Assembly: GCA_934446355.1 (NCBI GenBank)
Contig: CAKSEC010000001.1
Span: forward strand, 1-64,000
Origin: an uncultured Oscillospiraceae bacterium
GTDB taxonomy: Bacteria > Bacillota > Clostridia > Oscillospirales > Ruminococcaceae
DNA length: 64,000 bases
Direction: 5' to 3'
Numbering within the stretch: the stretch's first letter is position 1; each line of letters opens with the position of its first letter. The notes beneath the pieces were generated by a model that had not been told where the DNA came from, ran no database searches, and saw only the letters and a program-made list of their open reading frames with translations. Of this stretch, positions 10,816 to 18,950 are shown in pieces. The translations under genes were made by a program, and so were the position numbers.

Positions 10816-11553
10816 ATGTCAGATATTCCGGTCAACCCCTTTGACGACGCTGAAGAAATAGCGAAGAAGTCGATGGTGCTTTTCTTCATCATCGACTGCT
10901 CAGGCAGTATGGGCGGCAGCAGGATAGGCACCGTAAACTCCGTTATGGAGGAACTTATCCCCGAAATAAAGGACATCGGCGGCGCGGACGCTGATATAAA
11001 ACTCGCCGTGCTGAAATTTTCAGGCGGGTGCGAATGGGTCTATGATACTCCTATCTCCGTTGATGAATTTGAGTGGAAGCCGCTTGACGCCGAAAACGTC
11101 ACCGACCTCGGCAGTGCTCTGACCGAACTTGCCGCAAAGCTTTCAAGGAACGAATTCATGAAGTCGCCCAGTCTGTCCTTTGCACCTGTCATGATACTCA
11201 TGTCAGACGGCTACCCCACAGATAACTACGAAAAGGGTCTTGAAATACTCTCGAAGAACCGCTGGTATGCCAACGGCATAAAGGCGGCAGTCGCCATCGG
11301 CGAGGACGCAGACCGTGATATTCTCGCCCGCTTCACCGGCAACCCTGACAGCGTAGTAACTGCGCACAACGGCGAGGCTCTGGCAAAACTCATCAAGTTC
11401 GTAGCAGTCACCTCGTCGCAGATAGGCAGCCGCAGCGTGCGCCTTGCTGAAACCGCCGAGGATATGCGCAGCAAGCAGGATTCCGCCGCAGAGCAGATAC
11501 GTGAATTCGCCGAGAGCGACGAAATAAGCGCAGATATTGAGGCTGGCTGGTAA
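10816..11553 (+). CDS. TerY-like von Willebrand A domain protein
   Basis: A 245-residue cytoplasmic vWA protein. The metal-dependent adhesion site is complete: D27-C-S29-G-S31, T96 (NVTDLG) and D131 (MSDGYPTD). The final 45 residues are charged and probably helical. It ends directly after the vWA fold and lacks the C-terminal zinc domain of classical TerY; a protein like that domain is encoded separately at 15253-15603. The stop overlaps the PP2C start (TAATG), so the two are coupled. In TerY-P systems the vWA protein is thought to be a partner or target of the kinase/phosphatase pair; its role here is inferred. Confidence 0.88.
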   Translation: MSDIPVNPFDDAEEIAKKSMVLFFIIDCSGSMGGSRIGTVNSVMEELIPEIKDIGGADADIKLAVLKFSGGCEWVYDTPISVDEFEWKPLDAENVTDLGSALTELAAKLSRNEFMKSPSLSFAPVMILMSDGYPTDNYEKGLEILSKNRWYANGIKAAVAIGEDADRDILARFTGNPDSVVTAHNGEALAKLIKFVAVTSSQIGSRSVRLAETAEDMRSKQDSAAEQIREFAESDEISADIEAGW

Positions 11554-12344
11554 TGCCGTTCACTGGCTTTGCAGTATCTGTCAGGGGGGCTTCCCACGAA
11601 AAAAGCGGGCTTCCGTGTCAGGACAGCGCGCGTGTTTATATCTCGGACAAACTGGCTATCGCTGCGGTGTCTGACGGTCACGGCAGTGAAAAGCATTTCC
11701 GCAGCGCCTCCGGCAGCGAAATGGCGGCACGTATCGCCATACGCTCACTTACTGATTTCTGCGAGCGCAACGGCGGTCTTGGCAATATATTCTCGTCCGA
11801 CCCCGAAAACGCCGCCCGCAGGATAGCGGGAAACATTATCTGCGGCTGGAACGACGAGATAGCCGCACACCTGAGATTCTCTCCGCTGAGCGAAACAGAG
11901 CGCAGCATTTCAGAAAAATTCGGCGGTCTGTCCCCCGAAATAATGTACGGAGCGACCCTGATACTCGCAGCTGCAGACAGCAGCGGGGTATTCGGGCTGC
12001 AGATCGGCGACGGCAGCTTCACACTCTCCGCAGACGGCGCAGAATGCTTCCCAATGCCTGAGGACGAACGTCTGATGGGAAATCTCACCACTTCCCTTTG
12101 CGACTGCGACGCCATCAACAGCTTCCGCAGCTTCTGGAGAAATGGCAGCTTCGACAGCGTTATGCTGTCCAGCGACGGGCTTATCAACTCGTTCGTCAGC
12201 CGTGAAGCACTGCTGAGCTTCGCGAAGCGGACTGCCGCTCTTCCTGCAAACAGCACTGCGGCACTGTCAGAGCATTTGCGTGAACGTTCACACAGCGGCA
12301 GTCAGGACGATATTTCGGTCGCCGTGTTAAGAAATGATAGATAA
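11553..12344 (+). CDS. PP2C-family protein phosphatase
   Basis: 263 residues. PP2C metal-binding blocks are visible: CQDS (D24), VSDGHG (D41-H43), GATL, GDG, a late SSDGL and the C-terminal SQDDISVAVL. It is of the compact bacterial type (PP2C_2) without a membrane anchor or sensor domain. The start codon shares one base with the vWA stop. It should remove phosphate from Ser/Thr and would oppose the kinase encoded at 13973-15253. A terminator follows. Confidence 0.9.
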   Translation: MPFTGFAVSVRGASHEKSGLPCQDSARVYISDKLAIAAVSDGHGSEKHFRSASGSEMAARIAIRSLTDFCERNGGLGNIFSSDPENAARRIAGNIICGWNDEIAAHLRFSPLSETERSISEKFGGLSPEIMYGATLILAAADSSGVFGLQIGDGSFTLSADGAECFPMPEDERLMGNLTTSLCDCDAINSFRSFWRNGSFDSVMLSSDGLINSFVSREALLSFAKRTAALPANSTAALSEHLRERSHSGSQDDISVAVLRNDR

Positions 12345-12350
12345 GAATTA

Positions 12351-12378
12351 AAGGGACTGCAGGTCAATGCAGTCCCTT
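12351..12378. terminator. Bidirectional terminator between PP2C and MATE genes
   Basis: An 11-bp perfect stem (AAGGGACTGCA with its complement) and a 6-nt loop between two convergent genes. TTTTC follows on the plus strand and TTTAATT on the minus strand. Confidence 0.85.
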
Positions 12379-12411
12379 TTCATATTGCTCACGAAGTTCA
12401 CTTGCCGTAAA

Positions 12412-13800
12412 TCAATCTCCCTGCATACGGTCGATTTTCTTTCTCAAACCTATCATAAAGCATACTGCTATCACAGCGGAAAGACCCTCAGCAATAAGAA
12501 ACGTCAGCCATACCAACCACATCATATCCATGCTGCCAGAATCTTTCACCACCATTGAAAAACCCCACGCCACCGGAAGCACGAAAACACACTGCCTGCA
12601 CACCGATATCACCAGCGACTGTATCCCCGCTTCAAGAGCCTGAAATATTCCCTGAAAAGCGACATTCGCCCCCGCAAACACAAAGCTGAGCGACACTATG
12701 CGCATTGCGCCGGTGCACAGCTGCTGCGTTTCGCCGGAAAGCCCGAACATTGCTGGGAATGGCTCTGCGAATATCTCCATCAGCGCAAGCCCCGCCGCCA
12801 TTATCGCCAGAGTATATACCATGCCCCACTTTATTCCCTGACGCACACGGCTGCGGCTTCCCATTCCATAATTGAACGACACCACCGGAGTTATTGCGTC
12901 ACGCAGCCCGAATGCCGCAAACAGCACGAACTGCTGTATCTTATAGTACAGCCCATAAGCTGTGACAGCAGCCGCACTGACCTCGCCGAGAATTATGTTC
13001 ATTCCGTAAGTCATAACCGACATCAGCGCCTGTGCGATTATCGCCGGCAGCCCTATTGCATATATCTTTCCAATGACCGCAGCAGACGGCTTTATATACT
13101 GCAGACCGTTGTCTATCTCCTTTATAAGCCTGAGGTGGAATATAAGTGCAAGCCCGAATGATACCGCCTGACCTATTACTGTGGCGAGAGCCGCTCCCAC
13201 CACTCCAAGCTCCGGCATTCCCAGCCAGCCATATATCATTATCGGGTCTAGCACGATATTCGTGACCGCTCCGGCTATCTGCGCTATCGTGGAATATAAC
13301 GACCTGCCCGACGCCTGCAGAGTTTTTTCAAACACCGAGAAGAATATCATGCCGAATGACAGCGTGCAGCATATCCTGATGTAGTCCCCCGCCATTGAAA
13401 GCACCTGCGTATCGTTCGTCTGTGAGCCTACATATGCGTCTGTGCCGAATATCCCGAACAGCAGGAATACCACATAGATCACACCCGCAAGGAACACTGC
13501 GTTGCCTGCCGCAAGACTTGCCGTTCTGCGGTCAGACTGCCCCAGACTGCGTGACATCAGCGCATTCATACCGACTCCCGTACCTATAGATACCGCCACC
13601 ATAAGCATCTGCACCGGGAAAGCAAGCGTCAGCGCATTCAGCGCCAGCTCGCCGTTTTCCGACATATTCGACACGAATGCACTGTCCACAATATTATATA
13701 CCGCCTGCAGCATCATAGAAATGATCATCGGTATGCCCATGCCCAGCATCAGACGTCCCACCGGCGCCTGCGCCATCTTGCTTTGTTTTGCCTGTTCCAT
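12412..13800 (-). CDS. MATE-family efflux transporter
   Basis: 462 residues with about twelve predicted membrane helices and the family's repeated halves (MIISMMLQAVYNIVDSAFVS near the start; PAIIAQALMSVMTYGMN at the start of the second half). MATE proteins export drugs or metabolites using Na+ or H+ gradients; substrate unknown. AAAGGAG precedes the ATG. It has its own promoter and an attenuator-like terminator in its leader, so it is transcribed separately from the kinase operon on the same strand. Whether it belongs functionally to the surrounding kinase/phosphatase module is unclear. Confidence 0.93.
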   Translation of the reverse strand: MEQAKQSKMAQAPVGRLMLGMGIPMIISMMLQAVYNIVDSAFVSNMSENGELALNALTLAFPVQMLMVAVSIGTGVGMNALMSRSLGQSDRRTASLAAGNAVFLAGVIYVVFLLFGIFGTDAYVGSQTNDTQVLSMAGDYIRICCTLSFGMIFFSVFEKTLQASGRSLYSTIAQIAGAVTNIVLDPIMIYGWLGMPELGVVGAALATVIGQAVSFGLALIFHLRLIKEIDNGLQYIKPSAAVIGKIYAIGLPAIIAQALMSVMTYGMNIILGEVSAAAVTAYGLYYKIQQFVLFAAFGLRDAITPVVSFNYGMGSRSRVRQGIKWGMVYTLAIMAAGLALMEIFAEPFPAMFGLSGETQQLCTGAMRIVSLSFVFAGANVAFQGIFQALEAGIQSLVISVCRQCVFVLPVAWGFSMVVKDSGSMDMMWLVWLTFLIAEGLSAVIAVCFMIGLRKKIDRMQGD

Positions 13801-13823
13801 TTGTGTTTCTCCTTTCAGCGCAC

Positions 13824-13873
13824 AAAAAAAGTGCGGCGGCTGCGTCCGATCTGGATTTACGCAGCTGCCACAC
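13824..13873 (-). promoter_or_regulatory. Attenuator-type terminator in the MATE leader
   Basis: Between promoter and start codon the minus strand forms a 15-bp stem, GTGTGGCAGCTGCGT with ACGCAGCCGCCGCAC (one wobble, one mismatch), followed by seven Ts and, 24 nt later, the MATE start codon. A terminator in this place must be overridden for expression, so the gene is probably controlled by conditional termination. I see no T-box motif and no convincing leader peptide with a ribosome site. Confidence 0.75.
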
Positions 13874-13899
13874 GATTCGTTGATTATTAGATTATCTTA

Positions 13900-13928
13900 A
13901 TTGTAGCATATTTTATGTATGCTGTCAA
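13900..13928 (-). promoter_or_regulatory. Promoter of the MATE gene
   Basis: TTGACA (13928-13923), 17-bp spacer, TACAAT (13905-13900). The leader of about 95 nt holds the attenuator hairpin. Confidence 0.85.
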
Positions 13929-13972
13929 AGGAGATTATGCACAAAATTAAGCCCCGCCGCCGACCCATTTTG

Positions 13973-15253
13973 TCAGTCTGCGGAGTCGTTTATCTCGCAT
14001 TCCGCACCGTCGATCACCAGCTTTGTGCCGTTAAATATCGGCGCAGCCGAGCCGGGGACTATTTCCTTTTCCTGCCCGTTGGGAAGCACGCATTTCCACG
14101 CTGCGCCCGACAGGTTCTTCAGCCCCCACAGCGAGGGATTCAGCTTATTGCGCACCACTTCGCCCGTGCATACTACATCATCATCGAACAGCTTTGCGCC
14201 GTCTGAAAGCAGTATGCGCTGCCTGCCCATATGCAGCGCAAGCGGCGGCTGATAGTGATTCCCGCAGGGACACACGACCTTTCCGTCCGGGTCACGCTCG
14301 CTGCCCGAAATGAACCCCTGCGCACCGCAGGTGCACGCGCAGATATCGCTGCGCATACGTATCAGCAATTCAAGCCACTGCTTTTCTATCAGACGCTTTT
14401 CCGGCTGAAACAGCCCCGCAGTGAACGACTGTGTGAATGCGTCACGGATATAGTCCGGCATGATACGCCAGAATTTGATGATATTATTGTGCACTCCCCT
14501 GACCGGTCTGTTTGAATCGTCGTCAGGGTCATAGACGAACATCGGCTCAAAGCCGTAGTGCCTGCGCTCGGCGTCCTCAGTCAGGCACACGCTCTTTAAT
14601 ACCCTGCTACCCTCCAGAGGATCGCCCCTCAGCAGCAGCCTGAAAAGCACCACCGCCAGTGAATAGCGGTCGGTCAGCTTGTCTGGGGCTTTCTCGCCCC
14701 TGACTATCTCAGGCGCCATATAGCCGGGCTTTCCGGCAATGCCGAGGTGTTCGCCGTAAGGGGCGATATTGTCGCAGTCGCAGATGAGCACACTGCCGTC
14801 GGTCGGTCGTATAAAAAAGCCGCCGTCGTTCAGGTCCTGATAGCTGCAGCCGCTGTTGTGAAGTTCACGGAACGCAGCAGTGATACGTATTGCGGCATTC
14901 ACCACGGAATACAGCCCGGAAAACTTCACCCGTGCGTTGAGAATATCGGAAAACGGCGCATATTCCGGCGGGATAAGTTCCATCAGGAAGCCGAAGCCGT
15001 TACCGGTTTCCGCCGTCAGCATGAGCGGCATAACGAATGCCGGACTTCTGCTCCCCTCCTCGCTCAGCCGCTGCAGATTCTCACGGAAAAGCACCGGATT
15101 TTTCAGCTTGTTCGGAAAGTACATTTTCAGCGCATAGTCGCGCCCCCTGAATGAAGCACGATAAACTGCGCCCTGACCTCCCTGACCCAGCAGTGCGGTT
15201 ATCTCCGCCTCGCCGCCAAGTTCAAGCGGTATTCTGTCGCCTGTCCTGAGCAT
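13973..15253 (-). CDS. Divergent protein kinase with zinc-ribbon and FHA-like C-terminus
   Basis: 426 residues. The kinase fold covers about 1-290: glycine loop GQGGQGAVY (23-31), ATP-binding lysine K43 (ALK), and APE at 180-182. The catalytic loop reads YQDLND instead of HRDxKxxN (D140 and N142 kept), and the DFG motif is DCD (159-161). After it come a zinc ribbon with paired cysteines (CACTCG and CPCG, about 307-335) and about 80 residues of predicted beta structure resembling an FHA fold (LWGLKNLSG, then NGTKLVIDG). No membrane helix. Its start overlaps the previous stop (TGATG). Likely the kinase of a TerY-P-type module. Confidence 0.85.
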   Translation of the reverse strand: MLRTGDRIPLELGGEAEITALLGQGGQGAVYRASFRGRDYALKMYFPNKLKNPVLFRENLQRLSEEGSRSPAFVMPLMLTAETGNGFGFLMELIPPEYAPFSDILNARVKFSGLYSVVNAAIRITAAFRELHNSGCSYQDLNDGGFFIRPTDGSVLICDCDNIAPYGEHLGIAGKPGYMAPEIVRGEKAPDKLTDRYSLAVVLFRLLLRGDPLEGSRVLKSVCLTEDAERRHYGFEPMFVYDPDDDSNRPVRGVHNNIIKFWRIMPDYIRDAFTQSFTAGLFQPEKRLIEKQWLELLIRMRSDICACTCGAQGFISGSERDPDGKVVCPCGNHYQPPLALHMGRQRILLSDGAKLFDDDVVCTGEVVRNKLNPSLWGLKNLSGAAWKCVLPNGQEKEIVPGSAAPIFNGTKLVIDGAECEINDSAD

Positions 15254-15603
15254 CAGAACCCGCCTCCCGTAATGGAGTCGAACTTCTCCTCAGCGGCGGT
15301 TTCTGCCTCGTTTCCGCACCATTCGCAGACTGTTTCAGTTTCGCCGTTCCAGCAGGTGGTCTTTCCGCACTCTGCGCACTGGAAGAAGCCCTTCGCGCCG
15401 CAGTAGGGGCAGGAGGGGTACTCAGTGGTGATGTATATGCTGCCGCTGATGTCGGTGTCGCCGAATTTCTCACGCTCGGCGGTCTTTTCAGACACCTTAA
15501 ACGCCCATGTGGCATACCAGTTTTCGTCCTCACGCTGCTCGGTGCGTATGCCGAAAAGTGCGTGTTCGTTCTTGCATTTTGTCAGTATCACTGCTGCTTT
15601 CAT
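15253..15603 (-). CDS. Stand-alone TerY-C-like zinc-binding protein
   Basis: 116 residues. The C-terminal half has a dense cysteine pattern: C65xxC68, C76xxC79, C84, C93xxC96 (CPYCGAKG, CAECGK, CEWCG). This matches the pattern I recall for the metal-binding domain normally fused to the C-terminus of TerY. Here it is a separate protein, while the vWA protein at 10816-11553 lacks it. The N-terminal 60 residues are a small beta-rich region of unknown role. Translationally coupled to the kinase gene by a one-base overlap and 50 nt after the Sel1 gene. Confidence 0.75.
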   Translation of the reverse strand: MKAAVILTKCKNEHALFGIRTEQREDENWYATWAFKVSEKTAEREKFGDTDISGSIYITTEYPSCPYCGAKGFFQCAECGKTTCWNGETETVCEWCGNEAETAAEEKFDSITGGGF

Positions 15604-15653
15604 TCTTGTTTCCTCCGATATAATAGCGGCACGTGTTAAGCCGCCGTGTTGCC

Positions 15654-16952
15654 TTAACTCTCTAGCTTCTGAAGTACCTTTGCGGCTTCTGCATGACCGT
15701 TTTCAGCCGCCATGCGGAAGTATCTGCGTGCTTCGGTGCGGCTCTTTTCCACGCCCACGCCTTTCAGGTACATCACGCCAAGATTATACTGTGCGATATC
15801 CAGCCCCTGCGCCGCCGCCTTTGAGAACCAGCTGTACGCCGCATATACGTTCTTCTCGATACCGCTGCCGAGATACAGGCACTTTCCATAGCTGCACTGA
15901 GCCTTGGCGTGCCCCGCCTCTGCCGCATGACGATAGAACATCGCCGCTCCCTGATAGTTCTTCTCTGCAAGACACCGCCGTGCCGACTGATAATCCTCCT
16001 CGCCATCGTTCGGAAGCGGCTCAGGCGGCTCGGTCTGCTCGTCTGGCAGTTCCTCAGTCTGACTGACTGCCTGCTGCGGGAGCAGCCTGCGCCAGCGTGC
16101 GGCAAGTTCCGGACTTTTGTCCACAAACGTTCCCGTTTCATAGCTCAGGGCGATTATCTCTATCGCTTCCTCATAGCCCTGCTTTGCGGCTTTCAGGAAC
16201 CACTCGAATGCGAAAGCCTCGTTGATATCGCACGCTATGCCCTCCGCAAAGAAATACCCCGTCATATACTGCGCCGCAGGAACTCCATTCTCAGCAGCCC
16301 TGAGAAGCCACTCCCGTGCCGCCTTGACGTCCTGCTCGCCGCCCCTGCCCTCCATAAGGTAGAAGCCCACGTAATATTCCGATTCCGCACAGTCCTGCAT
16401 TGCCGACTGCTCGAACCAGTAAAGCGCCTTTTGATAATCCTTAAGTCTGTCAAAATGCCGCCCAAGGCTGTATTGCTCCGCACTGTCCGTGATGTTCTTC
16501 CTGCTTTCCGTTTCAGCGGCGGGAGAGGGCGAACCCAGCCTGAACGAGATATCACAGTGAAGCGCAGCGGCGACAGCCTCCACAGCGGAAGCGGCAGTCC
16601 TGCCCTTTAGCCCTATCTCGTCCCTGAGCGACCTGACGCACCTTGCCGCAGCAGCCGAACGCACCTCGAACGGCTTGCCCCGCACCGCCCACAGCTTCTG
16701 GGCGCAGCCGTCGTAAAGCGCAACATATGCGAGCCTGCGTGCGGCGTTTTCCTTGGGGAATATGTCGGCGATAAGCGAATCCGTCCGGCGGCGGTCGAGC
16801 AGCGTGTTATCTCCGAAATGCTCTGTGATATAGCACAGGATACCCTTGATATCCCGCACCGGCTCTCCCTGCGGAGTATGTACCGTCTTGCAGAACCCGC
16901 AATAATCCTGCACCTTTTCATCAAATACTCTGCCGCATTTTCCGCAGACCAT
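15654..16952 (-). CDS. Zinc-ribbon/Sel1-repeat protein
   Basis: 432 residues from the ATG at 16952, chosen because GGGGGTG lies about 7 nt upstream; an ATG at 16970 has no such site. The N-terminal zinc ribbon has CGKCG and CGFC. A central helical region of about 130 residues (KGILCYITEHFGDNTLLDRR) is of unknown family. The rest is Sel1-like repeats in two groups of about three, each with AxxWFxxAAxxGxxxAQ, split by an acidic proline-rich linker. Sel1 repeats are protein-binding solenoids, so it is a candidate scaffold for the kinase. First gene of the minus-strand operon. Confidence 0.8.
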   Translation of the reverse strand: MVCGKCGRVFDEKVQDYCGFCKTVHTPQGEPVRDIKGILCYITEHFGDNTLLDRRRTDSLIADIFPKENAARRLAYVALYDGCAQKLWAVRGKPFEVRSAAAARCVRSLRDEIGLKGRTAASAVEAVAAALHCDISFRLGSPSPAAETESRKNITDSAEQYSLGRHFDRLKDYQKALYWFEQSAMQDCAESEYYVGFYLMEGRGGEQDVKAAREWLLRAAENGVPAAQYMTGYFFAEGIACDINEAFAFEWFLKAAKQGYEEAIEIIALSYETGTFVDKSPELAARWRRLLPQQAVSQTEELPDEQTEPPEPLPNDGEEDYQSARRCLAEKNYQGAAMFYRHAAEAGHAKAQCSYGKCLYLGSGIEKNVYAAYSWFSKAAAQGLDIAQYNLGVMYLKGVGVEKSRTEARRYFRMAAENGHAEAAKVLQKLES

Positions 16953-17027
16953 GGACGCCACCCCCTGCATATAGCTGTCTTGGGCTGCCGTGAAGCCGAC
17001 AGATTCCGCACAGCCCGTATATATACT

Positions 17028-17056
17028 ATTGTATCACAAATACCTGCCTGTGTCAA
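17028..17056 (-). promoter_or_regulatory. Promoter of the Sel1-zinc protein-kinase operon
   Basis: TTGACA (17056-17051), 17-bp spacer, TACAAT (17033-17028), about 75 nt before the Sel1 gene start. Divergent from the aminotransferase promoter 40 bp away. Confidence 0.87.
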
Positions 17057-17094
17057 TTGATTATTGCGCTCAAATGCCGTTTCAGAAAGTGACC

Positions 17095-17123
17095 TTGACA
17101 AAGAAAATCAGGAATGCTATAAT
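17095..17123 (+). promoter_or_regulatory. Promoter of the aminotransferase gene
   Basis: Perfect TTGACA (17095-17100), 17-bp spacer, TATAAT (17118-17123). It lies about 240 nt before the start codon, so the structured repeat at 17149-17342 is transcribed as the 5' leader of this mRNA. Confidence 0.87.
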
Positions 17124-17148
17124 CAACATAGTGATTAATATATAGCCT

Positions 17149-17342
17149 AGCGCATTGAAAAAATCTATGTTCAGACTGGCGAGAAGCCCTCAGATTCTAG
17201 GAACCCGCACAAGCGTCCTGCTTGTGCCTGTCGTTATGCTTGTTGTGGCAGGACGCCACAAGCGAAAACCCAGAGCGCAGCACGACGCTGCGCATTAAAG
17301 GTTTTCGCCTCACGACGAAGATGAGGGTTTATCGACAGTCTG
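17149..17342 (+). repeat. Structured interspersed repeat, copy A (expanded arm)
   Basis: 194 bp sharing with the other copies the 5' block TTGAAAAA-TCTA, the outer arm CAGACTGGCGAGAAGCCCTC, the block AGATTCTAGGAACCCGC, and the 3' block CACGACGAAGATGAGGGTTT followed by ATCGACAGTCTG. The inner arm is longer than in the other copies and holds two extra nested stems (GCGTCCTGC with GCAGGACGC; CGAAAACC with GGTTTTCG around a GCGCAGC hairpin). Between Sel1 and aminotransferase genes, inside the latter's leader. Confidence 0.85.
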
Positions 17343-17367
17343 TATAAAACCGAAAGGACGAAATACA

Positions 17368-18555
17368 ATGCTTAAACCATTTTCCGACCGTGTATCAGGG
17401 CTGCAGCCCTCCGCTATACGTGAGATACTCAAATTCACCGCAGACCCTGAGGTGATAAGCTTTGCAGCCGGAAATCCCGCACCAGAGGCTTTCCCGACCG
17501 ACACCATCGCAAAGCTTTCCGCCGACATATTCCGTGAAGAACCCATCAACGCCCTGCAGTATTCCATAACCGAGGGCTACCCCAAACTCAGGGAATGGCT
17601 GCAGAACGACCTCACCAAAAAGGGGCTGTTCCACAGCGGGGATCAGCTAATCATTACCAGCGGCGCACAGCAGGCAATAGAAACCACCGCCAAAATACTG
17701 TGCAACGAGGGCGACGTGATAATCTGCGAGGACCCCGCCTTTGTCGGCTCTCTGAACGCATTCAGAAGCTATGGCGTCAAGCTTGCCGGCGTACCGATGG
17801 ACGACGACGGAATGCTCCCCGACAAGCTGGAGCAGACGCTGAAAGAAAACCCCACCGCAAAATTCATCTATACCATACCGAATTTCCAGAACCCCACCGG
17901 AAAAACCACCACGCTGGAGCGCAGAAAAGTTATCCTCGCACTCGCCGAAAAATACGGCGTGTATATCCTTGAGGATAACCCATACGGCGCACTGCGGTTC
18001 GAGGGCGAGGACGTCCGTTCGATAAAGGAACTTGACGACAAGGGTGTCGTGCTGTACTGCGGCACGTTTTCCAAGACTCTTGCGCCGGGACTTCGTGTGG
18101 GCTACCTGCTCGGCCCCTCTGAGATAGTAGCAAAGGCTGTCGTAGGTCTGCAGACCAGCACCGTACATACGAATATCTGGGCGCAGATGCTGACCTACAG
18201 ATTCCTCACCACAGTCGATTTTGATGAGCACCTGAAAAAGCTGCGTGAGATATACCGCCACAAATGCCGCCTGATGCTTGACGGTCTGACGGCGGAACTT
18301 CCTGATTTCGTTACATTCACAAGACCTCAGGGCGGATTGTTCATCTGGGCAACTCTGCCTGACCGCTTCGACATGAACGCATTCTGCAAGGGCGCAGTTC
18401 AGCGCAAGGTCGCAGTAGTACCGGGCAACGCCTTTTCCACCGACGAGAACGCCGTTTCCCACTCGTTCAGGCTGAATTATTCCACCCCCACCGATGAACA
18501 GATAGAAAAGGGCGTGAAGATACTGGGCGCAGCGGCTAAAGAACTTCTGAAATAA
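17368..18555 (+). CDS. PLP-dependent aminotransferase, LysN/aminoadipate-type
   Basis: 395 residues, fold type I class I/II aminotransferase without the N-terminal DNA-binding domain of MocR regulators. The PLP-binding lysine is in GTFSKTLAPGLRVGY near residue 236. The motif NFQNPTGKTT and the C-terminal FRLNYSTP arginine block are present. Close to 2-aminoadipate/aromatic aminotransferases; substrate unknown. The ATG has AAAGGACG upstream. It lies just before T-box-controlled trpS, but a separate promoter follows it. Confidence 0.9.
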   Translation: MLKPFSDRVSGLQPSAIREILKFTADPEVISFAAGNPAPEAFPTDTIAKLSADIFREEPINALQYSITEGYPKLREWLQNDLTKKGLFHSGDQLIITSGAQQAIETTAKILCNEGDVIICEDPAFVGSLNAFRSYGVKLAGVPMDDDGMLPDKLEQTLKENPTAKFIYTIPNFQNPTGKTTTLERRKVILALAEKYGVYILEDNPYGALRFEGEDVRSIKELDDKGVVLYCGTFSKTLAPGLRVGYLLGPSEIVAKAVVGLQTSTVHTNIWAQMLTYRFLTTVDFDEHLKKLREIYRHKCRLMLDGLTAELPDFVTFTRPQGGLFIWATLPDRFDMNAFCKGAVQRKVAVVPGNAFSTDENAVSHSFRLNYSTPTDEQIEKGVKILGAAAKELLK

Positions 18556-18568
18556 CGCTATATCCGGC

Positions 18569-18597
18569 TTGACAAAACCAGCGCATTGTGATACAAT
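18569..18597 (+). promoter_or_regulatory. Promoter of T-box-trpS
   Basis: TTGACA (18569-18574), 17-bp spacer, TACAAT (18592-18597), directly after the aminotransferase gene. Confidence 0.87.
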
Positions 18598-18624
18598 ATA
18601 GAAAACAATAAAATATGCCCTTGA

Positions 18625-18915
18625 AACCTATGATATGGAGATAAAAATACCTGTGCACTCACAGAGAGCGGCGGTGCGTTGTCGCACACGGCTGGGAACG
18701 CCGCAGAACGCAGGGTATACAAATGGACCATTGAGGGCGCAGTCAAAGGAAGTATTTCTGAGTATTCTGCGACGTGAAGCAAGCGTTAATTGCCGGGATA
18801 TGAAAGTATCCGCTGAGAGCACGGTTTTCCGTGAATTAAGGTGGCAGCGCGGTGTAGATAAATACTCCGTCCTTATGGCAGGCGTTAGGTCTGCTGCAGG
18901 GGCGGTTTTTTGTTT
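18625..18915 (+). promoter_or_regulatory. T-box leader, tryptophan-specific
   Basis: A leader of about 290 nt before trpS. Stem I begins around AGAGAGCGGCGG; a candidate Trp specifier UGG is at 18724-18726 (ACAAA-TGG-ACC). The T-box AATTAAGGTGGCAGCGCGG is at 18834-18852, and its TGGC would pair with the GCCA 3' end of tRNA-Trp. Downstream, CCGTCCTTATGGCAG pairs with CTGCTGCAGGGGCGG and runs into TTTTTT (18906-18911) as the terminator. Uncharged tRNA-Trp should favour the antiterminator and turn trpS on. The usual GGTGGNACCGCG core has AGC in place of ACC. Confidence 0.92.
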
Positions 18916-18950
18916 TTCACAATTTCTGCCAATAAGAAAGGACAATGAAC

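Noticed and set aside
17149..17342. CRISPR-like or tRNA-like reading of the structured repeat
   Set aside because: Copies are dispersed, not tandem with spacers, and there is no acceptor/CCA arrangement or anticodon arm geometry.
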